Shown here piece after piece: positions 8,922-17,367 of a DNA stretch of 34,568 nucleotides. Within the stretch, counting starts at the first letter, position 1. The number at the start of each line of letters is the position of its first letter. The position numbers and the translations under genes were made by a program. A model generated the notes under the pieces. The model was not told the DNA's origin. It made no database searches and saw only the letters and a list, made by a program, of their open reading frames with translations. Source of the stretch: an uncultured Prolixibacteraceae bacterium (GTDB taxonomy: Bacteria > Bacteroidota > Bacteroidia > Bacteroidales > Prolixibacteraceae); the NCBI GenBank assembly GCA_903865775.1, contig CAIPKZ010000309.1, forward strand, positions 1 through 34,568. The letters run 5' to 3'.

Positions 8922-9178
8922 GGGTTTTCGTTTAAATTCTATTTCCAAGATGAGGCAACTTTCCAAAAGGTTGCGCAGCAAAACCTTTAATAATTCACGA
9001 AAGGTCAGGATTTGCATGAGGAAAACAAAATGGAAACGCAACTATTCTGAAGCGAGAACCATCTAAGAATCGAAACATGAATCAATGAATGTTATATCAA
9101 CTTCAGAATTTCGGATTGAACAGCATTTTGAAACTTAATTGATGGAATTTTTTAAGCCCCAAAGTGAATTAATTCGGT

Positions 9179-9186
9179 TAAATTTG
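9179..9186 (+). promoter_or_regulatory. Candidate -7 box for the ECF sigma operon
   Basis: TAAATTTG matches TAnnTTTG and sits 24 bases before the TTG start at 9210. No clear -33 element is visible. The position fits a short leader and so agrees with initiation at 9210. Confidence 0.3.
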
Positions 9187-9209
9187 GGTGATCAGAAAAC
9201 AGTGCACTC

Positions 9210-9770
9210 TTGGAAGATTTTAAACCTCTCATATCCGAATGTATTGCCGGCAACCAAAAGGCTTTGGCAGAACTATACCATCATTTTGCGCCAAAAATGT
9301 TTGGGGTTTGCTTGCGCTACGCGAAGGATGCCACTGAGGCAGAGGATAATTTGCAGGATGGGTTTATCAAGGTCTTTGCCAATTTGAAAACATTCCGTAA
9401 CGACGGATCGCTTGAAGGTTGGATTCGGCGCATCATTATTAATGTATCGCTCGAAAAAATCAGGAAGCAACATTTGATGTGTCCGGTTGAAGATGTTTCA
9501 ATTTATGACACGATCAATTTTTCGGATGATGTGATTGCCAAGATTTCGGCTGACGATCTGATGAAATTGATTCAGGAATTACCTCCTCGATATCGGCTGG
9601 TTTTTAACCTTTATGTGATGGAAGGAATGTCGCATCAGGAGATTGCTCAGGAAATGTCGATCACGCAAGGAACTTCGAAATCGAATCTGGCACGTGCCCG
9701 TGAAATACTGAAAAGGAAAGTTCATGAAACTTTCGGGGAATTAAAAGCTCAAAACAATTATACTGCATGA
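9210..9770 (+). CDS. RNA polymerase ECF-type sigma-70 factor
   Basis: A 186-residue two-domain sigma factor. Region 2 (about 12-84) has the expected helix with DNLQDGFIKVFANLKTF and the -10-recognising GSLEGWIRRIIINVSLEKIRK. Region 4 (about 118-170) holds LPPRYRLVFNLYVMEGMSHQEIAQEMSI and a recognition helix with TSKSNLARARE. No ATG exists: the frame is closed by TGA at 9189-9191 and the only usual initiator before region 2 is TTG at 9210, which gives MEDFKPLI. It overlaps the next gene by ATGA, so the pair is co-translated. That protein, with an inner-membrane helix, is the likely partner or anti-sigma. Target genes are unknown. Confidence 0.9.
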   Translation: MEDFKPLISECIAGNQKALAELYHHFAPKMFGVCLRYAKDATEAEDNLQDGFIKVFANLKTFRNDGSLEGWIRRIIINVSLEKIRKQHLMCPVEDVSIYDTINFSDDVIAKISADDLMKLIQELPPRYRLVFNLYVMEGMSHQEIAQEMSITQGTSKSNLARAREILKRKVHETFGELKAQNNYTA

Positions 9771-11155
9771 AGAATACCAACAATATAGACGAACTGTACC
9801 GCGAAAAGCTCCAAAACTTTGAGAAGGATCCACCTTCTTATTTGTTAGAGAATATTTTGGCGGCTACAGTAGTCAATAAAAAAAGTCGGAAAGTGGTTTT
9901 CTGGCGGATTGCCGGTGTGGCAGCCGCATTGCTTCTGGCTTTTGTTGCCGGTTGGCAAATCAATTCACGCGATCAGGTTGAATTGGAACAAGCTATCGTG
10001 ATGAGTAAGAATCAGGCTACTGATGCTGAAACAGAAAAGGTAATTCCGTCTGAACAAAAACTGGATAGTAAGCAGGTTGAAAGTTCAAATATTTTGGTTG
10101 CAATGTTGGATCATTCAGAGCAGGTTAAAAGTTCAAAATCTATAAATCCTATATCAGTTTCTGATACTGAACCAAGTCCATCAATTAATGAAACGTCACT
10201 TCTGAAACCACTTGATTCACGATTCATCAAAATATCAGACGAAACTGCATCAATAAAAAGACTTCAGGAACGAAAAACGAAGGAAGTTACCAAAGACTTG
10301 GCTGAAAAGTCAATCGATCAGCAGATTATGGAGCAAAACCAGCAACTGGCGATGGCTCAGAATCCGGATAGGAGAAAAGGCCGATGGTTGGTTGGGGCAC
10401 AGGTTTCACCGGCCTACAATGTCTCGAACAGTTCCCATTCGGCTCAATATGCAAGCAACATGTTAGCGGCTGAATCGACTCATTCGGTTGATCTGGGCGC
10501 TGGATTAACGATTGAATATAAACCAGGCAAGCGCTGGAGTGTGCAAAGTGGTGTTTATTATTCAGGAATGGCTCAAAGCTCCGGTATTTCAGGAAGTCAG
10601 AACTCGAAGAATTCTTTTGCACCTGGTCTTGCAGCTGATTATGTGAATACCAGTGTGAATGTAGATGCCAGTTCAAATAAATTATCGATGAATAGTACTG
10701 CCGGAGTGATTGAATTGAAGGGTGTTCCGTCACAGCTTGTATTAGGATCGAAGCTTGAAAGCAATTCGGTAACTCCGGCCGTGTTTGCGTCGGATGTTCA
10801 GTTTACCCAAAACTTCGAATACATTGAAATACCGCTCTGTCTGAGGTACACATTGATTGATTCGCGAATTGGTGTGGAAATGATGGGTGGATTCAGTTCA
10901 AACCTGTTGGTTGGCAATGAAACCTATATGCAAGGTACTTCCGGTAAATCGTTGGTTGGCTCGACCAAGGATATGGAACCCATAAATTACAGTGGCACCA
11001 TGGGAGTAGGACTGAAATACAGCTTGTCGAAACGTCTTTTCCTGAATGTTGAGCCCCGTGTTAAATATTACCTGAATTCGCTGAACAGCAACTCGTCGGT
11101 TAGTTACAAGCCATACACAATCGGTGTTTTTACAGGACTGAGCTACCAGTTCTAA
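9767..11155 (+). CDS. Sigma-linked envelope protein: one inner-membrane helix plus C-terminal outer-membrane beta-barrel
   Basis: 462 residues in three parts. Residues 1-42 are charged and would be cytoplasmic; 43-63 form one hydrophobic helix (FWRIAGVAAALLLAFVAGW); 64-205 are a low-complexity Ser/Gln/Lys-rich linker. From about 206 the sequence alternates like a small porin-type barrel, beginning GRWLVGAQVSPAYNV and ending in a terminal Phe (GLSYQF), as outer-membrane barrels do. There is no cleavable signal peptide. The ATGA overlap with the ECF sigma gene makes it the probable cytoplasmic-binding regulator or sensor of that sigma factor, linking outer-membrane state to transcription; this is inference from position and topology. 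The stop is intact, although an IS element begins 12 bases beyond it. Confidence 0.8.
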   Translation: MKNTNNIDELYREKLQNFEKDPPSYLLENILAATVVNKKSRKVVFWRIAGVAAALLLAFVAGWQINSRDQVELEQAIVMSKNQATDAETEKVIPSEQKLDSKQVESSNILVAMLDHSEQVKSSKSINPISVSDTEPSPSINETSLLKPLDSRFIKISDETASIKRLQERKTKEVTKDLAEKSIDQQIMEQNQQLAMAQNPDRRKGRWLVGAQVSPAYNVSNSSHSAQYASNMLAAESTHSVDLGAGLTIEYKPGKRWSVQSGVYYSGMAQSSGISGSQNSKNSFAPGLAADYVNTSVNVDASSNKLSMNSTAGVIELKGVPSQLVLGSKLESNSVTPAVFASDVQFTQNFEYIEIPLCLRYTLIDSRIGVEMMGGFSSNLLVGNETYMQGTSGKSLVGSTKDMEPINYSGTMGVGLKYSLSKRLFLNVEPRVKYYLNSLNSNSSVSYKPYTIGVFTGLSYQF

Positions 11156-11167
11156 AGTTGGTCATTA

Positions 11168-12052
11168 GAAACTGTTTAAATTTTATTTTTGAATTCTATT
11201 AAGCATTAATTTGATCATTGCAAATTGAATCATAGCTTCGCTTGTATCTGTTAGATATTCAAAGTCTTTACTAAGCCTTCGATAACTTTCAAACCAAGCA
11301 AATGTTCTTTCAATAACCCATCTTTTGGGTATCACGACAAATTGACTTGAATGGTCTGAACGTAGGACAATTTCAAGTATCCAGCCGAATGCGGTCTTGG
11401 TTTTCTCAATGAGTTCACCACGATAACCACCATCAGTCACGATCTTGACTAATCTCTCGAACCGACCTTTCAATAAGGCAATCACATCAGTTGCACCTTT
11501 GCTGTCATGCACGTTTGCCGCATGAACTACTAGAGCAAGGAGCAAACCCATGGTATCAGTAACGATATGGCGTTTGCGGCCTTTGATCTTTTTGCCCCCG
11601 TCGACACCTCGGCTTTCACCACCCAGCCTAATCGTTTTAACAGACAGACTATCAATGATAGTCAAACTTAGAGAGATTTCTCTCCCTGCTTTTTTGCGTA
11701 TTTTGTCACGTAGCAAATCGTGCATTTGTTCGATGACTCCAGTGTTCTTCCATTTGGTAAAATAGTAATAAACTAATTTCCACTTTGCAAAACCGCCTGG
11801 CAACATACGCCATTGGCAACCTGTTTTAACCAGATAAAAGATGGCATTGAAAATGTCTCGCAAAGAATGTTTTCTTTTGCGATTATCGATTAAAATGCCT
11901 TGCAATAGCATCCATTGGCTATCGGTAACGTTTGATGGATAGTGTTTCATGTGTTCTTAACAGTTTGGAAACCATTAAGTTAATGAATTGTATTCACTAA
12001 ACAACTGATAGTCAGTGTTATATATTAATATTTTGCAAATTTAAACAGTCTT
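11168..12052 (-). mobile_element. IS5-family insertion sequence (about 885 bp)
   Basis: Imperfect terminal inverted repeats bound the element. The left end (11168) begins GAAACTGTTTAAATTT and the right end (12052), read inward, begins AAGACTGTTTAAATTT: 14 of 16 match. TTA flanks both ends (11165-11167 and 12053-12055), consistent with the TNA target of the IS1031-like group, though a 3-base match may be chance. It encodes one full transposase. It starts 12 bases after the upstream barrel gene and its right end lies inside an IS110-family transposase gene. Confidence 0.85.
11183..11950 (-). CDS. IS5-family DDE transposase
   Basis: 255 residues, full length for the family. An N-terminal helix-turn-helix-like domain (WMLLQGIL through GCQWRMLPGGFAKWKLVYYYF) precedes a DDE catalytic domain with Asp100 in IIDSLSVK, Asp173 in VTDGGYRG and Glu214 in WVIERTFAWFESYRRL. 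All three acidic residues are present and the frame is open, so the element may still be active. It starts at ATG 11950 and ends 15 bases inside the left terminal repeat of its element. Confidence 0.95.
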   Translation of the reverse strand: MKHYPSNVTDSQWMLLQGILIDNRKRKHSLRDIFNAIFYLVKTGCQWRMLPGGFAKWKLVYYYFTKWKNTGVIEQMHDLLRDKIRKKAGREISLSLTIIDSLSVKTIRLGGESRGVDGGKKIKGRKRHIVTDTMGLLLALVVHAANVHDSKGATDVIALLKGRFERLVKIVTDGGYRGELIEKTKTAFGWILEIVLRSDHSSQFVVIPKRWVIERTFAWFESYRRLSKDFEYLTDTSEAMIQFAMIKLMLNRIQK

Positions 12053-12055
12053 TTA

Positions 12056-12527
12056 CCAAAGTTGCCCGCAGACGGATCAAAGACCTGTCTTCCAATGTTG
12101 ATGGCTCTGGAACATAGATTGCCTTTAAATCCCCGGCACGCAATGACCTGGCAAGCTTGCGACTGTCTGTCGGGTCATCCTTTTGCAAGTGTTCCTTCTG
12201 TGTGGTGGGGACATCTGCCGGATTAATGACAATGTTGTTTATTCCCATTTCCTTCAGTTTGTAATGAGTCCAAATACCACTGAACCCAGCTTCATAAACT
12301 GAATAGTAATCGCCACAAGGAAAATTACGATTCAAGTACTTTGACAACGTATCTGCACAGGCCGGTTGGGTAAAAGTCTTGTGAACCAGATTATCGGTCA
12401 AGATCGTTACTGCCCAGCTTTTCAAATGAACATCAATCCTGACAAAAATATTTTGTCCTTTAAAATCTAATCCCGTCTTTTGTGTTTGCACAAGTCTTTG
12501 AGTTTTATTGGTTAGTCGAGTAATCAA
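12056..12527 (-). pseudogene. Truncated IS110-family transposase (N-terminal DEDD half)
   Basis: About 157 codons of an IS110-family transposase remain. The RuvC-like DEDD domain is visible: the first Asp in VRIDVHLKSW, Glu in VYEAGFSG, and the DDPTDSRKLARSLRAG stretch with the next acidic residues. The frame runs to ...RATLVKD and then enters the terminal repeat of the neighbouring IS5 element, ending at a chance stop at 12018. The C-terminal half with the catalytic serine is absent and is not found beyond the IS5 element. No ATG is available; the frame opens at a TTG at 12527. It is non-functional. The IS110 terminus should lie between 12528 and about 12596. Confidence 0.88.
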
Positions 12528-12596
12528 AAATAATACTCTTTAGACTTATGCCTCTTTAGCACAGCTCAATTACAAACATAGGGACTTAGTAAATAG

Positions 12597-13625
12597 TTGT
12601 TAAAAGGGAAAAAAGCTGTTCGGGCAAAAGGTTTGAAATTTGGTGTTTCGAACCACTCCGGATGGAATTATGAGTTTTTCAAATTTAATCACATCAACAA
12701 TTACGATGCAAAGGATACGACTTATCAGGATTTGTATGGAAATCCGGTCATTAGCGGAACGACTGCCCGTCCCAGCGATCGCGATTTAAGGCGCTGGGCT
12801 GCTCGCACCAGCGAACTTTGCGACAAATACAAACCAGATCTTTATTATTTCGATTGGGACATCAACGACATTGCTTTCGAAACTCTGCGGAAAGAGTTTG
12901 CTGCCCATTATTACAACAAAGGAGTTGAATGGGGCGGTCAGTTTGGCAAGCCAGGTGTTGTGCTGAATTACAAAGACAAAGCTTTCCCGGTTGGAGCAGC
13001 AGTTCTGGATCACGAAAGGGGAGGAGAATCTACCATTCCAGACAAGGTATGGCAAACCGACGATTGCGTATATGCCGGTGATAACTGGGGTTATGTTGAA
13101 AATGTTCCGGCTAAATCGCCCAATACAATAATTGATGAATTAGTAGATATCGTCAGTAAACGCGGTGTTCTGATGCTTTCATTTGGCCCGCGGCCCGATG
13201 GAACTTTCCCCGATGATCAGGTGAAATTGATGCAGTCGATGGGCGATTGGCTGAAGATATGCGGGGAAGCCATTTACAGTACCAGACCATGGTCGGCATT
13301 TGGTGAAGGCCCGGCAATTTCCAGCAAATCGAAAAAACTAATTTATACTTCTGAAGATATTCGTTTTACCCGTAACAAGGCCAAAACAACACTTTATGCC
13401 TTTCTGATGGATTGGCCAGTCGGCGATATTCATATTAAAAGTTTGAATTCGGGTGCAATGGATAAAAATGAAATTAAAGACATTTCGGTTATCGGATTAA
13501 ATGAAAAACTTAGCTGGTCACAGGATGCCAAGGGAATAACCATCCGGAAACCGAAAACAAAGCCAGGATATGATTTTGCCTATCCGGTAAAAATTGTATT
13601 TAAAAACCAGATACCCGGTATCTGA
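12597..13625 (+). pseudogene. 5'-truncated GH29 alpha-L-fucosidase
   Basis: 342 codons match the middle and C-terminal parts of a GH29 fucosidase, which removes terminal L-fucose by a retaining mechanism. Visible are GLKFGVSNHSGWNYEFF, the region KPDLYYFDWD with the probable nucleophile Asp86 of the fragment, and the C-terminal barrel segment RGVLMLSFGPRPDGTFP. Full-length relatives have a signal peptide and roughly 130-150 more N-terminal residues, all missing. An in-frame TAG directly precedes codon 1, and the first in-frame ATG comes only near residue 195, so no exported product is expected. An IS110 remnant sits immediately upstream. It ends 46 bases before the GH92 gene and was probably the first gene of that operon. 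Confidence 0.87.
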
Positions 13626-13671
13626 ATATCAAACATCAGTCAGGAAATATTTAATCGAAATTTGCATTCTT

Positions 13672-16600
13672 ATGAAATATACATTTAGGTTTATCATACT
13701 CGTAGTTATTGGATTTCATGGTTTTACCACCTATTCGCAAAAAAAGCCGGTGGATTATGTGAATGTTTTTACCGGGACTTCCAATTCCCGTTGGATGTTG
13801 GGACCCTATGCGGGTGTTCCCTATGGAATGGTGCAGTTGGGTCCCGATAACCAGGAATCGGGCTGGATGGCAGGATATGATTATTCAATTATGAATGTTA
13901 CCGGATTCAGTCATTTGCATGCCTGGACGATGGCCGGACTGATGGTGATGCCCGCAACCCAGGATTTCACAAAAGACAATGGCGCAAGCTCAAAAGCATA
14001 TCGCGGTGCCGGGGCAGGATTTCATTCCCGCATTTTAAAGGAAACCGAAAAGGCTTCTCCCGGCTATTACTCCTGCGAACTTTATGATGCCGATTGCAAA
14101 GCTGAACTTACCGCTTCAACCCACTGCGGATTTCATAAGTACACATTTAAAGCCAAAGATAATGTTCGGATCCTATTGGCATTAAACTTTCCAACGGAAT
14201 ATAAAATAGATATCAGGAGTGCTGTTTTAAACAGGATTGGCAATAATGTTGTGGAAGGATTTGCAAGAACAGGCGCTGGCTATGGCGAGTATACGCTCTA
14301 TTTTACCATTCAGTTTAATAAGCCATTTAAAGCATTTAATGGTTGGCATAATGATTCGATTCAAACGAACATTGACCAAATTAAAGGCAAAAAAGATGTT
14401 GGTGCTTTTGTGACCTACTCAACAACCGAAGATGAAGCCATTATGATGAAAGTTGGACTCTCACTGGTCGATATGGAAGGAGCACGAAACAACCTGAAAT
14501 CTGAATTAGATCCCTTCGGATGGAATTTTGAGGCAGCCAAAGAATCGGCAAGCGAAAAGTGGAACACACTGCTTTCGCGGATTGAAGTAAAAGGCAGTGA
14601 GCAAAATATGGAGAAATTTTATACCAATCTCTATCGCAGTTTTGCCAAACAAACATGGAGTGATGCTGATGGTCGTTATGCTGATCCATTCAATAAAATT
14701 CAGCAATTACCCAAAGGCGGTGTAATGTATGGCGGCGATGCGTTCTGGAATACGTTCTGGAATTATAATACTATTCTTTCCCTTATCGCACCTGATATTA
14801 TGAATAATTGGGTGCAAACCGAACTGGAGCTTTTCGACAAAACAGGTTGGACTAACGATGGTCCGACCGGATTAAAGCTTACCGGGATCATGGAAGTTAC
14901 CCACGAAATTGCGCTCATGGTCTCGGCCTACCAGAAGGGTATCCGGAATTATGATGTCAATAAATTATACAAAGCCGTCAGGCATAATGGAATGGAACAA
15001 GGCGTAAAACTCCCCGGTCAAGGCCTTTCAGGAATGGAAAGATTAAATATTTACAACCGTTTGGGTTACGTTCCATTCGAAATTGACGCTGCTTCCCGGA
15101 CACTGGATTATGCATACACTGATTTTTGCTCTGCGCAATTGGCAAAAGCTATGAAGCAGGACGGAGATTATGCCTTTTTTCTTCATCGATCAAATAACTG
15201 GAAAAACCAATTTCATCCGGATTTGAAAATGCAGGTACCAAAAGATTCTATCGGTCACTGGATGAAAGATTTTGATCAGTTTTCAGGCAAACATTGGATT
15301 GAAGGAAATGCCTGGCAATATATGTGGTATGTGCCGCATGACATACAAGGACTGGTTTCATTGATGGGGAAAGACCTTTTTACAAGTCGTCTGGAGGAAG
15401 GCTTTCAGAAATCAGAGAAGCACAACTTTACTGCGCATGCGTTCGATCGCCATCAGGATATTGCCTTTGAATACTATGTAAATCATGGAAATGAAGGAAA
15501 TATGCAGGCATCCTTTTTGTTTAATTATTCAGGAAAACCATGGCTGACCCAAAAATATTCGCGTGCTATTCTCGATAAATACTATGGAAATACACCCTAT
15601 CATGGCTGGGAAGGCGATGAAGATGAAGGCCAGATGGGCGGATGGTTTGTGATTGCATCCATGGGTTTGTTTGAGATGAACGGTGGAGTAACCGACGATC
15701 CGACTTTTGATCTGACTTCGCCATTGTTCGATGAAATTACCATTCATTTAGATAAAATGTACAACGGTGGAAAGCCTTTCGTGATTAAGACGATCAACAA
15801 TTCCGACGAAAACATTTACATTCAATCTGCAACTTTAAATGGAAAACCTTTTTCCAATCCTAAATTGAGATTCAATGAATTAGTCAAAGGCGGGGAATTA
15901 GTTTTCAAAATGGGAGCAAATCCAAATAAGGGTTGGGGGCAAAATGAAAAGGAAGGTAAGAATATGTTCAAGGTGAGGCTGGATGTTAACGATGCCGATG
16001 GTGTAATTTACGACACAAGGTCAGTACAGTCTTTTATTGAATTGGAGAACCAAACCGATGTGCAGGAGCAGGTGAAAATCGAATGGAGCATATCAACCGA
16101 CAACTATATTCCACTTTTTAAAACACCCATACAAACAATTACGATAGGGCAGGGTCTGGTTAAATCATATTGTCCCCATTTTCAGTTTCCGGGGCCAGGG
16201 TTTTACCGTATCGAAGCCCGTGTTTCAAAAACTGATGGCGAAGTGTTCGAACGGATTTTTACGGTTGGAATCAATCCTGAAAAAATTTCTACTCCGGTTG
16301 ATGCTCAACCTGATTTTGAGGAGTTCTGGAAAAATTCTCTTTCAGAATTAAAAAAGATTAATCCCGCGTATAGGGTTACACCTGTTGAACGCAATGCAAA
16401 TTCCAAAACAAATCTGTTTAGGGTTGAAATAAAAAGCGTGGGCGATATTACTGTTCGCGGCTGGCTCGAACTTCCCAAAAAAACAGGAAAATACCCTGCG
16501 TTGCTGAGGGTTCCGGGTTATGGCGAAAACCTGAAACCACTGGATAAATTTGATGATTTAGTTGTGTTTTCGTTCAGCCCACGGAATCATGGCGAAAGCG

Positions 16601-17169
16601 ATGATATTGGCGGACGCGTCGATGATATGTGGGTTCGGGGTTTGGAAAAACCGGAAGGATTTTTTTATCATGAGCTTACTCTGGATTGTATGCAGGCGTT
16701 GGAGTATCTGTGCAGTCGCGATGATGTGGATACTTCGCGAATCGCTGTTTGGGGAGGCAGCCAGGGAGGAGGACTCAGTTTTGCTTTGGCTGCACTTGAT
16801 GACCGGGTTGATATGTGCATTGCTGATATTCCTTTTTTATGCGAATTTCCACGGTTATTCGAAACAAGACACAAGGATAAGGATATGTGGTTCGGTAAAA
16901 ATCCCAGCCATACCTGGCAGTCGATGCTTAAAACGCTGAGCTATTTCGATGTAAAAAATATGGCATACAAAATAACCTGTCCTGTGTATATGGGAATCGG
17001 GCTACAGGATTATACTTGTCCGCCAGCTACCAGTTTTGCGGCTTATAACCATATCGTCGCCAAAAAGGAGTATTCAGTGTACAAATACGTGAAGCACGAA
17101 CAACCCGCCAGCCATTACGAGAAAAGGTTTATGCAACTGAGGGAATATTTCGGGATGGATAAAAAGTGA
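13672..17169 (+). CDS. Exported two-enzyme fusion: GH92 alpha-mannosidase-like domain plus CE7 acetyl-esterase domain
   Basis: 1165 residues from the ATG at 13672, chosen because it starts a signal peptide (MKYTFRFIILVVIGFHGF); an upstream TTG would overlap the fucosidase remnant. Residues about 22-758 are GH92 (calcium-dependent inverting alpha-mannosidases): NVFTGTSNSRW, GVPYGMVQLGPDNQ, EGNAWQYMWYVPHD with candidate acid Glu544, and GDEDEGQMGGW with Asp651 at the expected base region. Residues 760-880 look like a beta-sandwich linker. Residues 885-1165 form an AXE1/CE7 alpha/beta hydrolase with Ser1030 in GGSQGGG, Asp1113 in GLQDYTCPP and His1142 in VKHEQ; this spacing fits a CE7 triad. It would trim mannose and acetyl groups from one glycan in the periplasm or at the surface (inference). 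It lies 46 bases after the GH29 remnant. Confidence 0.88.
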   Translation: MKYTFRFIILVVIGFHGFTTYSQKKPVDYVNVFTGTSNSRWMLGPYAGVPYGMVQLGPDNQESGWMAGYDYSIMNVTGFSHLHAWTMAGLMVMPATQDFTKDNGASSKAYRGAGAGFHSRILKETEKASPGYYSCELYDADCKAELTASTHCGFHKYTFKAKDNVRILLALNFPTEYKIDIRSAVLNRIGNNVVEGFARTGAGYGEYTLYFTIQFNKPFKAFNGWHNDSIQTNIDQIKGKKDVGAFVTYSTTEDEAIMMKVGLSLVDMEGARNNLKSELDPFGWNFEAAKESASEKWNTLLSRIEVKGSEQNMEKFYTNLYRSFAKQTWSDADGRYADPFNKIQQLPKGGVMYGGDAFWNTFWNYNTILSLIAPDIMNNWVQTELELFDKTGWTNDGPTGLKLTGIMEVTHEIALMVSAYQKGIRNYDVNKLYKAVRHNGMEQGVKLPGQGLSGMERLNIYNRLGYVPFEIDAASRTLDYAYTDFCSAQLAKAMKQDGDYAFFLHRSNNWKNQFHPDLKMQVPKDSIGHWMKDFDQFSGKHWIEGNAWQYMWYVPHDIQGLVSLMGKDLFTSRLEEGFQKSEKHNFTAHAFDRHQDIAFEYYVNHGNEGNMQASFLFNYSGKPWLTQKYSRAILDKYYGNTPYHGWEGDEDEGQMGGWFVIASMGLFEMNGGVTDDPTFDLTSPLFDEITIHLDKMYNGGKPFVIKTINNSDENIYIQSATLNGKPFSNPKLRFNELVKGGELVFKMGANPNKGWGQNEKEGKNMFKVRLDVNDADGVIYDTRSVQSFIELENQTDVQEQVKIEWSISTDNYIPLFKTPIQTITIGQGLVKSYCPHFQFPGPGFYRIEARVSKTDGEVFERIFTVGINPEKISTPVDAQPDFEEFWKNSLSELKKINPAYRVTPVERNANSKTNLFRVEIKSVGDITVRGWLELPKKTGKYPALLRVPGYGENLKPLDKFDDLVVFSFSPRNHGESDDIGGRVDDMWVRGLEKPEGFFYHELTLDCMQALEYLCSRDDVDTSRIAVWGGSQGGGLSFALAALDDRVDMCIADIPFLCEFPRLFETRHKDKDMWFGKNPSHTWQSMLKTLSYFDVKNMAYKITCPVYMGIGLQDYTCPPATSFAAYNHIVAKKEYSVYKYVKHEQPASHYEKRFMQLREYFGMDKK

Positions 17170-17215
17170 AGCTGAGAAATTGGTAAAGGCGACAGAAAAC
17201 AAATCAATTGACAAA

Positions 17216-17283
17216 TTTCGTCCCGGATGGGACGAAACATTCGAAGGTCTGTTGAGCTTTCTACCCATCCGCCAGCTGGCGGA
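17216..17283. repeat. Intergenic two-hairpin repeat unit
   Basis: Two perfect inverted repeats lie 30 bases apart in the 198-base gap between the GH92-CE7 and GH38-like genes. TTTCGTCCC-GGAT-GGGACGAAA (17216-17237) forms a 9-bp stem. TCCGCCAGCTGGCGGA (17268-17283) is a 16-bp palindrome. This looks like the dispersed REP-like intergenic repeats of Bacteroidota genomes, but only one copy is in the window. It may attenuate or process the operon transcript. Confidence 0.5.
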
Positions 17284-17367
17284 CCAACGGCACGTTATTT
17301 TATACTTGAATTTGATGTGACAAAAGCAAAATATAAAATTTTAACAGTCTCTTAATCTTGAATAACA

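Noticed and set aside
8966-8988. Inverted repeat AAAGGTT...AACCTTT upstream of the serpin
   Set aside because: A 7-bp stem with a 9-base loop in AT-rich DNA is expected by chance; no T run or regulatory context.
8922-9041. 40-residue N-terminal extension of the serpin
   Set aside because: It precedes a clear lipoprotein signal and has no export signal of its own; the ATG at 8921 is favoured.
10326-10733. 135-codon minus-strand frame within the barrel protein gene
   Set aside because: Shadow of the real gene on the other strand; no domain, and the real frame has clear barrel features and operon coupling.
12053-12055. TTA flanks as proof of simple IS5 insertion
   Set aside because: The two flanks come from different genes (barrel gene and IS110), so a 3-base match alone cannot prove a simple target duplication; kept only as consistent.
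13594-13671. Longer N-terminus for the GH92-CE7 protein from a TTG at 13594
   Set aside because: It overlaps the end of the fucosidase remnant and would bury the signal peptide; the ATG at 13672 gives a proper export signal.
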